Shown piece by piece: positions 1 to 9,510 of a stretch of DNA of 64,000 bases. How positions within the stretch are numbered: the first letter of the stretch is position 1; every line of letters starts with the position of its first letter. The DNA is taken from contig NZ_JAIBLJ010000002.1 of the NCBI RefSeq assembly GCF_020179385.1, positions 1-64,000 on the forward strand, in the 5' to 3' direction. A model generated the notes under the pieces. That model was not told where the DNA came from, did not search any database, and worked only from the letters and a program-made list of their open reading frames with translations. The position numbers were made by a program, and so were the translations under genes. The DNA is from Alkalihalobacillus sp. YIM B00296. Lineage in GTDB: Bacteria > Bacillota > Bacilli > Bacillales > Fictibacillaceae.

Positions 1-193
1 TCTAATCAAGATTTTTTCGCCCTATTTTGCAGGGCTCTCTAGCTGCATAGGACCTTTTATTAAACTGTCTCATTTTCAAGGGTACATGTCACTCAGTCAT
101 AGGCAAGGAGTTTTTTTAACTCTAACAGATAGTTGGGCTTTTTGGTTCCATTCATTTAGATGGTTCTGAAGGTTCTGAATAAGAATCACTTTA

Positions 194-319
194 CTAATAA
201 ATCACTTCGGTAAGGATCTTATGGCCTTGAATTCTTTTAAATGCCGTGGTCGCTTCCTTTTCAGTGTCAAATTCGAACATTTTGATGTTATTGTTCAAAT
301 GGACTGTGATGATCCACAC
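194..319 (-). CDS. Small hypothetical protein, 41 aa
   Basis: This reading frame starts with GTG at 317-319 and stops with TAG at 194-196. An AGGAGGG ribosome-binding site (about 328-334) stands 7-8 nt upstream, which is why it is accepted although it is too short for ordinary ORF calling. The product begins MWIITVHLNNNIKMFEFDTE and continues with charged and aliphatic residues, ending in VIY. It has no signal peptide or membrane segment. The pattern of short hydrophobic strands alternating with a Lys/Glu-rich helix suggests a small folded domain, but I do not recognise the family. It lies downstream of the yjiH pseudogene on the same strand, 163 bp away. Function unknown. Confidence 0.55.
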   Translation of the reverse strand: MWIITVHLNNNIKMFEFDTEKEATTAFKRIQGHKILTEVIY

Positions 320-481
320 AACGAAATCCCTCCTATTATTGGTTCGCTGCTAGACTAAAAATTTATCTGAGATTAATCTATTTTATATGAAACAAGGCTA
401 CTTTATGTTTTTGTCTAAAGGATGTAATAGAATTGTCACCACACGAAAACATTAGAGATATTATCAGGTTTTCCTGTCATG

Positions 482-1822
482 TCAAAGTAATAAATACGCA
501 AGTGGTGTCACAAGTATGAGAGTAAGAATAACGCGTTCAATCCAAATAATGATGAGCGTTGGAACGGAAATTGGAATTTCAGTCGAAACAATACATGGAA
601 CGAGCGCCGAGAAAAAGATGATCGCCGAAACTGAAACGACAGCAATAACGAATTTCACGACCAGAGAAGCCTTCGCCACCAACAGGGCAGGCAAGAACAT
701 TTCAGCAATACTGACAGCACTTGCTTTCGCCACAAGCATTGGTTCGGGTAATTGCAGTGCGGAAGTAAACGGATAGAAAATGTAACCAATCCAATTAAAT
801 ACTGGCGTATATTCTGCCAAAACCAACCCTAAGAGTCCAATGGATAAAATAGATGGAAGAATCGCCATTGCCATAAGCAGCCCGTCTTTTATATTCATCC
901 ATATGTTATCAATTAAACGAGGTGATTGATCCAATGTAGCTTTCGCCTCATCCCATGCTTTCCTAAGTAGATTTCCACTGATTTCAGCTTCTGGTTGAGG
1001 AGTCGATCCCTCATAATAGTCGTCATTGATTTTGGATAATGGCCAAATTCGTACCGTGATTGCTGTAACTAAGAACGTGACAATTAGCGTTGACCAAAAA
1101 TACATGTTCCACATTTCCATTAAACCTAATGTTTTCGCAACAATCACCATGAACGTAGCTGAAACTGTAGAGAAGCCTGTTGCAATGATGCTGGCTTCTT
1201 TCGCCGTGTATTTTCCTTCTTTATATACCCGATTCGTGATAAGAAGGCCGATAGAATAGCTGCCGACGAATGATGCCACAGCATCAATCGCTGAACGTCC
1301 CGGCGTCTTCCAAATTGGACGCATGATCGGCCTTGTCATTACACCAATGAATTCAAGCAAGCCATATCCTACTAATAGCGCCAGAAAAACAGCTCCAATC
1401 GGAACCAACAGGCCGACAGGAATAACAAGTTTATTGAATAAAAACGGTCCCATATTCGGGTCAAACAACCAGGCAGGTCCAATATTCAGTATAAGCATTA
1501 ATCCAACCATCAGACCGAGTATTTTAAAAATCGAAAAAATAAGGTTGACAGTTGTTTTTTTCCATGTTCCTGATAGAAATGGATAAACGGCACCTGCTGA
1601 AATGATCAGTAACGCATAATAAGGTAAAACAGGTTTTGTGTGTGATTAAATATACGAGACAATATGATCGAGCATGATAGTGCTTTTTTGTTCAATCGTA
1701 ATCGGTACAAAGAAAATGAAAATACCGATAAAGCTGTATACGAAAAACTTCCACGTTTGTGCAGGTTCGATGTTTTTTTTAACAGTTGCTTGGTGCTCTT
1801 GTACCTTTTGCTTCGTCCCCAT
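482..1822 (-). pseudogene. YjiH-family transporter, interrupted by an in-frame stop
   Basis: A membrane protein of the YjiH / nucleoside-recognition (Gate, PF07670) family, expected to be about 446 aa. It starts at ATG 1820-1822 behind a GGGGG ribosome-binding site, 10 bp after the hutG stop. The frame runs MGTKQKVQEHQ... through one hydrophobic segment, hits a TAA at 1646-1648, then continues in the same frame to the TGA at 482-484 with many further membrane segments. A single base change would restore the gene, so this is a nonsense mutation, a sequencing error, or a gene read through or restarted downstream (the 342-aa part after 1510 is open). As the last gene of the hut operon, its likely job is uptake of histidine or a related imidazole compound, replacing HutM; that substrate is inferred from context only. 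Confidence 0.75.
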
Positions 1823-1831
1823 CCAATCCCC

Positions 1832-2812
1832 CTATTCTACATTAGTTTGTAACACGCAACCCGTGATGAATTGTAGCCATGCGTATACCCCAGTCTTGAC
1901 GGTTTCGGCAGCCGACGAATCTTTGCTTGGATCCAGACAAACAAAATCAATATGTCGGACCATCAGGTGCTGACCGATTTCCAGCAAAATATCGAACAGC
2001 TCAGTCGATGTCATGCCCCCGGGTGTGGAAGCGGGTACACCCGGGGCAACAGAAATATCGAGTACATCCATGTCGACTGTGACATAGATGCGGTCAACTT
2101 TTGCTGAAAGTTTATCGAGGGCATCCTGAACCGTATTGATAAGGCCCTGCTTTCGGGCCTGCTTTAATGTCACCATCTGGATGCCATGTTCTTTCGCATA
2201 ATCAATGAGTGGTTTCGCATTAAAATAGCCATGCAAACCGATATTGATAACATCCTTTCCTTTTACGATGTTGCCATCAATCAATTGCCGGATCGGTGTT
2301 CCGTTTGCAGGGCCTAATTCTGCCGGATCCCGTACATCAAGGTGTGTATCGAGCTGCAGGATTCCAATCGATTCATTCTGTTGAACGTCTTTAATACCCC
2401 GGACAGCACAGGCTGTAGTAGAATGATCACCGCCAATCATACACGTAACGGTTTGCGGAAACTGTTTTACAAGATAGGCGGTCGACTCCTGTATACGCTG
2501 ATGGGATAAAAGGATATCGGTTGTATGCATGGCAACATCACCGGCATCTGCCAGATTAAAGGAAGTCAGATCGACATCTTCATCAAGATTGTATGTGGCA
2601 AAACCTTTCCACATTGCGCGAAATTCCGCCGGATATAAGGAAGCACCGGACACACTGATTGAAGAACGGGAAATCGGAGCTCCGTATAGGATCATGTCGG
2701 GTGTATTTTCATTCTCGTCAAGTGGCTGAACCCAATGATGGACATACGTCGGCTCGTATTGAAATGTATTGTTCCAAGACCATACAGGGGCTTGAAGCCA
2801 ATGTTTACTCAT
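1832..2812 (-). CDS. hutG: Formimidoylglutamase, arginase/agmatinase family
   Basis: Hydrolyses N-formimidoyl-L-glutamate to glutamate and formamide, the last step of histidine degradation, in the cytoplasm. The 326-aa product has the manganese ligands of the ureohydrolase superfamily: GGDHST near residues 128-132 (metal His130), DTHLD at 155-159, and VDMDVLD near residue 246, followed by the PGVPASTPGG segment typical of the C-terminal active-site loop. Length fits the family. It follows hutI by a few bases and precedes the broken yjiH gene by 10 bp, so the three are cotranscribed with hutU. Arginase or agmatinase is the alternative, but the neighbours hutU and hutI settle the assignment. 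Confidence 0.93.
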   Translation of the reverse strand: MSKHWLQAPVWSWNNTFQYEPTYVHHWVQPLDENENTPDMILYGAPISRSSISVSGASLYPAEFRAMWKGFATYNLDEDVDLTSFNLADAGDVAMHTTDILLSHQRIQESTAYLVKQFPQTVTCMIGGDHSTTACAVRGIKDVQQNESIGILQLDTHLDVRDPAELGPANGTPIRQLIDGNIVKGKDVINIGLHGYFNAKPLIDYAKEHGIQMVTLKQARKQGLINTVQDALDKLSAKVDRIYVTVDMDVLDISVAPGVPASTPGGMTSTELFDILLEIGQHLMVRHIDFVCLDPSKDSSAAETVKTGVYAWLQFITGCVLQTNVE

Positions 2813-2816
2813 ATCA

Positions 2817-4073
2817 TTACACCACCTTTACACCCTTTTTCCATACCGATTTCACATGATTGACCCCGAACAAATATTGCAGTTCCTGATAATTTTTTAC
2901 GTTCCACATGACCATATCAGCCTGCTTGCCGACTTCGAGTGACCCGACACGTTCCTGTCGATTAATTGCACAAGCAGCATTGTATGTTGCAGCTGTCAAC
3001 GCTTCAGCTGGAGTAAGACGCATTGAGATACATGCCAGATTCATGACGAGAGGCATCGAAGTCGTTGGTGACGACCCGGGATTGCAATCGGTGGAAATGG
3101 CCACACTCACACCCTCGTCGACCATCCGTCTTCCTGCAGCTGCTTCTTCCCGTAGATACAGCGCTGTTGCTGGAAGCAGGCAGGCAATCGTACCAGATTC
3201 CGCCATAGCCTTGATTCCTTCTGCAGAGGCTTTCAATAAATGTTCTGCTGATATGGCTCCTACTTTTGCAGCTAATTCTGCTCCGCCATAAGGTTCAATT
3301 TCATCTGCATGGATTTTAGGCATCAATCCGAAGCGCTTTCCTGCTTCAAGAATCCTTTCTGATTGTTCTGGTGTATACACGCCTTTCTCACAAAAAACAT
3401 CGTTGAACTCAGCCAATTTTTCCTCTGCTACTACTGGCAGCATTTCATCAATCAAGTGATTGACAAAGTCATCTTCACGCCCCTTGAAATCCGGTGGTAT
3501 AGCATGGGCGCCCATAAATGTCGGAACGATGTCGATCGCATGTTGCTCCTGCAGCTTCTTCATTACTCGCAACTGCTTCAACTCGGTTTCCAGGTTCATT
3601 CCGTAACCACTTTTTCCTTCGATTGTTGTTACACCGTGAGAAAAAAACGAATCAAGACGCCGCTTTGTTTGGTCAATCAGCTCTTCTTCTGTTGCCTCCC
3701 GTGTCATACGGGTGGTCGCATGAATCCCTCCACCCGCATTCATAATGTCCATATAGGATGCACCTTCAAGACGCATTTCAAATTCACGTTCCCTGCTTCC
3801 TCCATACACAACATGTGTATGAGGATCGACAAGTCCCGGAGTGACTAAATGATTAGAAGCATCGACGATTTCTGCTTCATACACCTTGTCTGCAAAGCGT
3901 TCTTCAAGCTCTTTCGTGGTACCGACAGCTTGAATCATCCCATCTTCAATCCATACGCTGCCGTCTTCAATCAAACCAAGTTCAGACATTTTCCCTTTAG
4001 AGCGCGGACCTTTTACTTCTGAAGCAAGTGTAGCCAACTGGGCTGCATGTTTAATCCAAATCGGTTTTGTCAT
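2817..4073 (-). CDS. hutI: Imidazolonepropionase
   Basis: Converts 4-imidazolone-5-propionate to N-formimidoyl-L-glutamate, third step of the histidine pathway; a metal-dependent amidohydrolase-fold enzyme. The 418-aa sequence contains the metal-binding PHTHVVYGG motif near residue 80, HADEIEPYGGAELA near 248 and STDCNPGSS near 325 (metal Asp). The ATG at 4071-4073 overlaps the hutU TGA (TGATG), the usual sign of translational coupling; a GTG one codon upstream (4074-4076) is an equally readable start. An AAAGGGA ribosome-binding site lies inside the end of hutU. hutG follows within a few bases. Confidence 0.95.
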   Translation of the reverse strand: MTKPIWIKHAAQLATLASEVKGPRSKGKMSELGLIEDGSVWIEDGMIQAVGTTKELEERFADKVYEAEIVDASNHLVTPGLVDPHTHVVYGGSREREFEMRLEGASYMDIMNAGGGIHATTRMTREATEEELIDQTKRRLDSFFSHGVTTIEGKSGYGMNLETELKQLRVMKKLQEQHAIDIVPTFMGAHAIPPDFKGREDDFVNHLIDEMLPVVAEEKLAEFNDVFCEKGVYTPEQSERILEAGKRFGLMPKIHADEIEPYGGAELAAKVGAISAEHLLKASAEGIKAMAESGTIACLLPATALYLREEAAAGRRMVDEGVSVAISTDCNPGSSPTTSMPLVMNLACISMRLTPAEALTAATYNAACAINRQERVGSLEVGKQADMVMWNVKNYQELQYLFGVNHVKSVWKKGVKVV

Positions 4074-5749
4074 CACTGATCAGTCCCTTTATCAAGCATT
4101 GGAATATTGATTCCTTTTTCTCGTGCTGTTTTTTCCGCTAGTTCATATCCGGCATCCACATGACGGACTACACCCATACCTGGGTCAGTTGTCAGCACTC
4201 TTTCAATTCGCGCTTCCGCCTCTTTCGTACCATCTGCAACAATGACGACACCGGCATGTAAAGAGTAACCCATTCCGACGCCGCCTCCGTGGTGTACTGA
4301 TACCCATGTAGCACCGCCAACTGCATTTACCATCGCATTTAAAATCGGCCAGTCTGCTACAACATCTGATCCATCTTTCATCGCTTCTGTTTCACGGTTA
4401 GGTGAAGCGACAGAGCCGGAATCCAAGTGATCACGTCCGATAACGATCGGTGCTTTCAGTTCACCACTTGCAACCATGTCGTTCAGGATTTTTCCAAATC
4501 GGGCACGCTCTCCATATCCAAGCCAGCAAATTCGGGAAGGCAGACCCTGGAACTGGATTTTATCCTGTGCCATACGAATCCAGTTGCACAGGTGTTCGTT
4601 ATCACTGAATTCGCGTAAAATAGCTTGGTCAGTTTTGTAAATGTCTTCAGGATCCCCTGATAGAGCCACCCAACGGAAAGGTCCTTTTCCTTCACAGAAT
4701 TGGGGACGGATATATGCCGGAACAAATCCCGGGAAGTTGAACGCTTTTTCTACACCTTCATCTTTTGCGACCTGGCGGATGTTGTTTCCGTAGTCGAAAG
4801 TCACTGCGCCTTTTTCCATCATCGAAAGCATCGCGTCTACATGCTTTGCCATCGAAGCCTTGGAACGTTTCACATACTCTTCAGGACTGGATTTTCGCAG
4901 TTCTCCTGCCTCTTCAAGCGACATTCCTGATGGGATATACCCGTTCAGCGGATCGTGAGCTGATGTTTGGTCCGTCAATGCATCCGGGATAAAGTTCTTC
5001 GCAATCATTTCAGGAAGAAGATCCGATGCGTTACCTAATAAACCGATCGATAAGGCTTTGCCGGCATTTTTCGCATCCTCAGCTAACTTTATGGCCTCTT
5101 CAAGTGTATGGGCCTTCACATCTGTGTATCGAGTTTCTATTCTTCGATCGATTCTGGATTCATCGATTTCAATAGCGATGCACACACCGCCATTCATCGT
5201 TACTGCAAGCGGCTGTGCACCACCCATTCCGCCTAGGCCCGCCGTTACGGTTATGGTTCCTTTAAGTGTATGATTGAAATGTTGTTTCGCCAGCTCCGCA
5301 AAAGTTTCATATGTGCCTTGGACAATTCCCTGTGAACCGATATAAATCCAGCTACCGGCTGTCATTTGTCCATACATCATCAACCCTTTTTTATCGAGCT
5401 CATGAAATGTATCCCAATTCGCATAAGCGGGTACAATGTTCGAGTTTGCAATAAGGACGCGTGGTGCATCCGCATGTGTTTTAAAAATGACTACAGGCTT
5501 GCCTGATTGAACAAGTAAGGTTTCATCGTTTGCCAGTTCTTTCAAAGATTTGACAATAGCATCGAAAGATTCCCAGTTACGTGCCGCTTTTCCAATTCCT
5601 CCGTAAACTACAAGATCTTCAGGGCGTTCTGCTACGTCTGGATCTAAATTATTCATCAACATACGAAGTACTGCTTCTTGCTGCCAGCCTTTCGTATTCA
5701 ATTCTGTACCTCGATAACGTATGACTCTGTCCTGTGTAATCGCATTCAT
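4073..5749 (-). CDS. hutU: Urocanate hydratase (urocanase)
   Basis: Adds water to urocanate to give imidazolone propionate using tightly bound NAD+. The 558-aa length is that of the family. Recognisable conserved stretches are [20 protein letters not shown] (NAD-binding, about residues 167-186), [16 protein letters not shown] (the active-site cysteine segment, about 405-420) and the C-terminal [18 protein letters not shown]. It is the first gene of the hutU-hutI-hutG-yjiH operon. The step before it, histidine ammonia-lyase (hutH), is not encoded in this window. The 186-bp upstream gap is very AT-rich and contains the terminator of the upstream regulator gene, so hutU probably has its own promoter there. 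Confidence 0.96.
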   Translation of the reverse strand: MNAITQDRVIRYRGTELNTKGWQQEAVLRMLMNNLDPDVAERPEDLVVYGGIGKAARNWESFDAIVKSLKELANDETLLVQSGKPVVIFKTHADAPRVLIANSNIVPAYANWDTFHELDKKGLMMYGQMTAGSWIYIGSQGIVQGTYETFAELAKQHFNHTLKGTITVTAGLGGMGGAQPLAVTMNGGVCIAIEIDESRIDRRIETRYTDVKAHTLEEAIKLAEDAKNAGKALSIGLLGNASDLLPEMIAKNFIPDALTDQTSAHDPLNGYIPSGMSLEEAGELRKSSPEEYVKRSKASMAKHVDAMLSMMEKGAVTFDYGNNIRQVAKDEGVEKAFNFPGFVPAYIRPQFCEGKGPFRWVALSGDPEDIYKTDQAILREFSDNEHLCNWIRMAQDKIQFQGLPSRICWLGYGERARFGKILNDMVASGELKAPIVIGRDHLDSGSVASPNRETEAMKDGSDVVADWPILNAMVNAVGGATWVSVHHGGGVGMGYSLHAGVVIVADGTKEAEARIERVLTTDPGMGVVRHVDAGYELAEKTAREKGINIPMLDKGTDQ

Positions 5750-5900
5750 TTTCTTTCTCCTCCTTGCTTTATTACGTTCATTCTATTATAAAAATTCAAA
5801 TATTTATTTATATATTAATGATTTTTTTATAATTTATATCATTTTATTTCCTTGTTTTGACCACTTTTATAAACAATCTCAATACTGTTCAACATATATA

Positions 5901-5931
5901 TTAAAAAAGACGATCCAGTAAAAACTGAACC
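5901..5931 (-). terminator. Rho-independent terminator of the AraC-type regulator
   Basis: An 8-bp stem with two G-U pairs (5912-5919 with 5924-5931) and an AAAA/TTTT loop is followed on the minus strand by a run of six T (5903-5908). It begins five bases after the regulator's stop codon, separating it from hutU. Confidence 0.75.
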
Positions 5932-5935
5932 GCCA

Positions 5936-7408
5936 TTATTTCAACCCGGACCGATATGCCGTCGGGGTAGATGCTTCAAACTGTTTGAATTTAGCATTAA
6001 AATAAGTTTGGTGGGAATACCCTGTTAATCGTGCGATTTCCTCCAATGATAAATCTGTTTCCTTCAATAGACGTTTCGCCTCCCGAATCCGTACTTTATG
6101 AAGTGTTTTCCGGAATGACTGGCCTGATTCCGCTGCAAAACGGCGACTGAGGGTGCTTTTATTGATGCGAAGCGCATCTGCGCATTGTGCTAAATTCCAG
6201 CCGGCATCCCAATAGTTGGACTCGATCAGCTCCCTTGTTTTTTCCACGAGTGTACGAGCCCCTTCCTGTAATTGTTCTTTGCCCTCCAAAAGTAAACGAG
6301 TTGTAAAAACAAGCAGTTCTTGAACAATTTGATAGATGACTGGCTGATGCACGATTGTCTGAAAAACTTCTTGATAGTTTGTTTCCCAAGAAACGCTTTT
6401 TACATTGTATGACTTCATATGCCTGCGAATCTGTGCGAGCACACTTGTAAGGCGAACACGAACAATTTCCGGGTCGGGGTACGGCTGCTGAAAAGTCAGG
6501 AATTCGCGCTCCACCCAATCCCGGATGGTTTTTGTATCCCTTTTTTCAAGCATTTCTATCCACTGGCGCTGTTCAAGGGGGGTAAGGAATGGATCCATTT
6601 CTTTCGATGCCATTTGTTCGTCATCCGCCAAAATAATATCATATCCTTCGAAAAAAATTCGCCTCGTCAATTGACGGGTTTGCTGATAGATTCTTTTTAA
6701 TGGATCTTCGGAAGAACCTATTTTGATTACAATGGCAAGAGGTGCATCCATCCTCCTTTTCCAGTTTACGAGAAATGCGTGGTATTCCTCACGAAGCAAT
6801 TCGGTCTTTTGTGTTTCCTGTACACATAGAATCAAATTGGATAAAGCAAATATTCGAATCTTTCCAGTAAAAGAAAAACGTTGCAAAGCGTCATATACAA
6901 GAGGAAGTGTTTCTGATTGAGGGGTCAAAATTCCAACCATGGTCAACGGGTTGACGTGCTTTCGTTCCGTCAAAAAAAGATCAGGGTAATCGATATCGAA
7001 TGAATCCATTTCTTCAGCTGCACTGTTTGTATAGTAACGTTTATCATTCCGTAATTTGTAACGGGTCTGTTGAATCAATCTGATCAAGTCTTCTGGGGAA
7101 AACGGGCGAAATAATACATCTTCCGCACGATACCGAAGTGCACGATAGGCGGTTTGAAAGACTCGTTCAGACGATATCCCTAGCCATCGAATGCTGTGTT
7201 GCCGCAACAACTCGCCAAATCTTTCGCTTTCATGCTTCCAGCCATCCATGTCCAATATCACAAGTTCAGGTATCTTACTCTTTAAACCCTTTTCAAACTC
7301 CCCCAATGTTTTCCATCGAATCAACCGGACTCCAGTAAAATGCGATTCCACGATCCACCGGATTCCCTGAGTTTCTAATTCATCTTTAGCAACCAATTGA
7401 ATTTCCAT
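5936..7408 (-). CDS. AraC-family regulator with receiver-like N-terminus
   Basis: A 490-aa DNA-binding protein. Residues 1-120 look like a response-regulator receiver domain: hydrophobic strand IPELVILDMDGW places a candidate phospho-acceptor Asp53, and LGISS and LFRPFSPEDLI match the later receiver strand and helix. The middle 250 residues have no domain I recognise. Residues about 385-490 are a two-helix-turn-helix AraC/XylS domain (NLAQCADALRINKSTLSRRF and LSLEEIARLTGYSHQTYFNA). It stands just upstream of hutU on the same strand, separated by a terminator, and no sensor kinase gene is near. Control of the hut operon is the obvious proposal from position, especially as hutP is absent, but that is inference. 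Confidence 0.8.
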   Translation of the reverse strand: MEIQLVAKDELETQGIRWIVESHFTGVRLIRWKTLGEFEKGLKSKIPELVILDMDGWKHESERFGELLRQHSIRWLGISSERVFQTAYRALRYRAEDVLFRPFSPEDLIRLIQQTRYKLRNDKRYYTNSAAEEMDSFDIDYPDLFLTERKHVNPLTMVGILTPQSETLPLVYDALQRFSFTGKIRIFALSNLILCVQETQKTELLREEYHAFLVNWKRRMDAPLAIVIKIGSSEDPLKRIYQQTRQLTRRIFFEGYDIILADDEQMASKEMDPFLTPLEQRQWIEMLEKRDTKTIRDWVEREFLTFQQPYPDPEIVRVRLTSVLAQIRRHMKSYNVKSVSWETNYQEVFQTIVHQPVIYQIVQELLVFTTRLLLEGKEQLQEGARTLVEKTRELIESNYWDAGWNLAQCADALRINKSTLSRRFAAESGQSFRKTLHKVRIREAKRLLKETDLSLEEIARLTGYSHQTYFNAKFKQFEASTPTAYRSGLK

Positions 7409-7599
7409 TCTGATACACCTTTCTTATTGCATATGTACGGATTATACTAAGGCATTTTTCCCTCATCTATTTTATTATGTTCCGAACTCTCTCTCTGCAA
7501 TTCGGGTGTTTGAGCGAAGAAGGGTTTCCGTTCTTTGAAGGTCAGGATCCCAACCAAGATCAACCTAATATTTTATAAGAAAGCAACCAGCCTTTAGTT

Positions 7600-7638
7600 A
7601 AAAAAGGATGATCAAAATTTTCTATTGATTGCCTTTTT
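7600..7638 (-). terminator. Bidirectional terminator after the Lrp-type gene
   Basis: An interrupted hairpin pairs AAAAAAGG (7600-7607) and ATCAA (7611-7615) with TTGAT (7625-7629) and CCTTTTT (7632-7638). The A-run and T-run on either side make it usable on both strands; its likely role is to end the Lrp-type transcript, which stops at 7690. Confidence 0.6.
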
Positions 7639-7689
7639 TCTCTTGTTGATCACTGGCATTCATTTTAAATAAACAATAATGTCTATCAT

Positions 7690-8172
7690 TTACTTTTCTT
7701 CTTGCCAAATAGGTAAGACTGTAGAATATTTAATTTCCCTCAGGGATAAGCTAGTTTGAATACGTGTGATTCCAAGCTTATTTAATTTTCTTATAAAGCT
7801 CTCCAGTTCCTTCCTATCTTTGTTCGCTACCTTTAATAAATAATCATACTCTCCAGTTAAGAGGTGACATTCTAACACTTCGGGGATGGCTACTAATGCC
7901 TTTTCTAAAACCTCAAGCTTTTCTTCTTGATGAATATTCGTACTTATAAAAATAAAGGATAATAAGTCAAAACCCAACTTCTCTTGGTTTAAAATCGAAA
8001 CTTGTTGATTAATATAACCTTCAACTTCTAATCGTTTTATCCTTGTATGTGTTGCAGGCGGAGACAAATTTACACGTTTGGCAATTTCAGAATTGCTTAC
8101 CTGAGCTCCTTTTTGCAGTATGTCTAATATTTGAATGTCAATATCATCGAGTACTTTACTTACTAATTCCAC
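7690..8172 (-). CDS. Lrp/AsnC-family transcriptional regulator
   Basis: A 160-aa member of the feast/famine regulator family. The N-terminal winged helix-turn-helix is clear (NSEIAKRVNLSPPATHTRIK, about residues 27-46), followed by the ligand-binding RAM domain (about 70-150) with the VLECHLLTGEYDYLLKV strand. Length is normal. It is divergent from a DMT-type exporter gene across a 231-bp AT-rich gap; Lrp-family genes in this arrangement commonly control the adjacent amino-acid exporter in response to its substrate. The effector cannot be read from sequence. Confidence 0.88.
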   Translation of the reverse strand: MELVSKVLDDIDIQILDILQKGAQVSNSEIAKRVNLSPPATHTRIKRLEVEGYINQQVSILNQEKLGFDLLSFIFISTNIHQEEKLEVLEKALVAIPEVLECHLLTGEYDYLLKVANKDRKELESFIRKLNKLGITRIQTSLSLREIKYSTVLPIWQEEK

Positions 8173-8403
8173 CTATCTCCACTCCCTTACATTTCTTCTA
8201 AAACCAAAAAGGTTTGAACTTTAAAACTGAATTAAATTTTCCAAAAACTAATCCTTACTTAACTTTATTTCAAGTTAATCAAATTATACAATAAAACATA
8301 TTGTATTAACAGGTAAAATGTTAAAATTATTAATGAAAATAAGTATTATGTACATATAGATTCAAAGATATAACATTTGAACAGTTTAAAGGGAGATAAG
8401 AAT

Positions 8404-9318
8404 ATGCCTTACAGATATTTTTTGTTACTACTTTTAACAAGTTTATTATGGGCAGGAAATTTTATCGTTGGAAAATCGCTTGTCGAACACGCTTCTCCAA
8501 TGACCTTGACAACCATACGGTGGGCTATTGCTGTTTTTTGCCTTTTCCCTCTTGTATGGTGGAAGGAAAAAAGGATACTACCCCCACGAAGTGCCATTTT
8601 TCCTTTAATTTTAATGGGAATAACCGGTGCTGTTTTATTTAATCTCTTTCAATTTTTTGCACTAGAGTATACAACCGCGACGAATGTTGGGTTAATTTCA
8701 ACATTAAATATGTTTTCAATTGCTGTTTTTTCATTCGTTTTTCTTAAAGAAAGAGTGAGTATGCTACAAATAATTTCTATGTTGTTTTCACTTTTTGGTG
8801 TGATTCTGGTTTTGTCGAAAGGAAACATAGACCTCATCCTTTCATTACATTTTAATACCGGTGATTTATGGATGCTTGCTGCTGTATGTGTATGGGGGAT
8901 TTATTCTGTTTGCAGCAAATGGGCATTGACCAAGACATCACCAATGATGTCGATTTTATATTCTGCTATTTTTGGACTTATGTTACTCATACCTTTTAAT
9001 GTCACTGATTTTACTGTTACCAATATAAATTCTGCTTTCATAAGATCGATTTTGTTTACAGGCGTTATCTCAACAGTTGTATGTATGGTTCTTTGGAATA
9101 TTGGTATCCAAAAAGTAGGTGCAACTACATCAGGAATCTTTTTGAACTTCAATCCAATTTTCACCTCAATTTTAGCTTTTATAATATTAGGCGAACAAAT
9201 GACATGGATTCAAGGAGTCGGCAGCTGCATTGTAATTGCAGGATGTTATTTATTCTCGCACTTTAAAACAAAAGTGATTCCAGTCAGAAATGTAATGAAT
9301 CCAAGCTATCAACGTTGA
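8404..9318 (+). CDS. EamA/DMT-family transporter
   Basis: A 304-aa inner-membrane exporter with two EamA repeats and about ten hydrophobic segments; the repeats begin at LLLLTSLLWAGNFIVGKSLV and at GDLWMLAAVCVWGIYSVCSK. ATG 8404 is chosen because a GGGAG ribosome-binding site (8391-8395) sits correctly before it; the open frame extends to a TTG at 8377 that lacks such a site. Members of this family export amino acids or other small metabolites. The divergent Lrp-type regulator suggests an amino-acid-related substrate. A clear terminator follows at 9360. Confidence 0.85.
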   Translation: MPYRYFLLLLLTSLLWAGNFIVGKSLVEHASPMTLTTIRWAIAVFCLFPLVWWKEKRILPPRSAIFPLILMGITGAVLFNLFQFFALEYTTATNVGLISTLNMFSIAVFSFVFLKERVSMLQIISMLFSLFGVILVLSKGNIDLILSLHFNTGDLWMLAAVCVWGIYSVCSKWALTKTSPMMSILYSAIFGLMLLIPFNVTDFTVTNINSAFIRSILFTGVISTVVCMVLWNIGIQKVGATTSGIFLNFNPIFTSILAFIILGEQMTWIQGVGSCIVIAGCYLFSHFKTKVIPVRNVMNPSYQR

Positions 9319-9359
9319 TGAATTTATTTATGGATTAGTGATATTATAGAAATAATCAA

Positions 9360-9390
9360 GGTATTGGATCTGTTTTCCAATACCGTTTTC
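9360..9390 (+). terminator. Rho-independent terminator of the EamA gene
   Basis: A perfect 9-bp stem (9360-9368 with 9376-9384) and 7-nt loop is followed by GTTTTC. It lies 41 bp after the exporter's stop codon. Confidence 0.8.
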
Positions 9391-9510
9391 TATTACAGTA
9401 AAACTACTGAAAATTCAGCAGCTCCTTTTTATTCTCATAATAAAATTTATTATAATTATAGATCATTAGATAAGTTGAAACTCTTATATAGATTGAGAAA
9501 TGTTGGGTAC

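Noticed and set aside
66-90. IS3-type insertion-sequence end (CTGTCTCATTTTCAAGGGTACA-like)
   Set aside because: The string looks like some transposon ends, but there is no partner end, transposase or target duplication in the window.
3363-3848. 161-codon plus-strand ORF opposite hutI
   Set aside because: It lies antisense to the well-conserved hutI gene, is rich in Cys, His and Phe like an antisense artefact, and has no ribosome-binding site.
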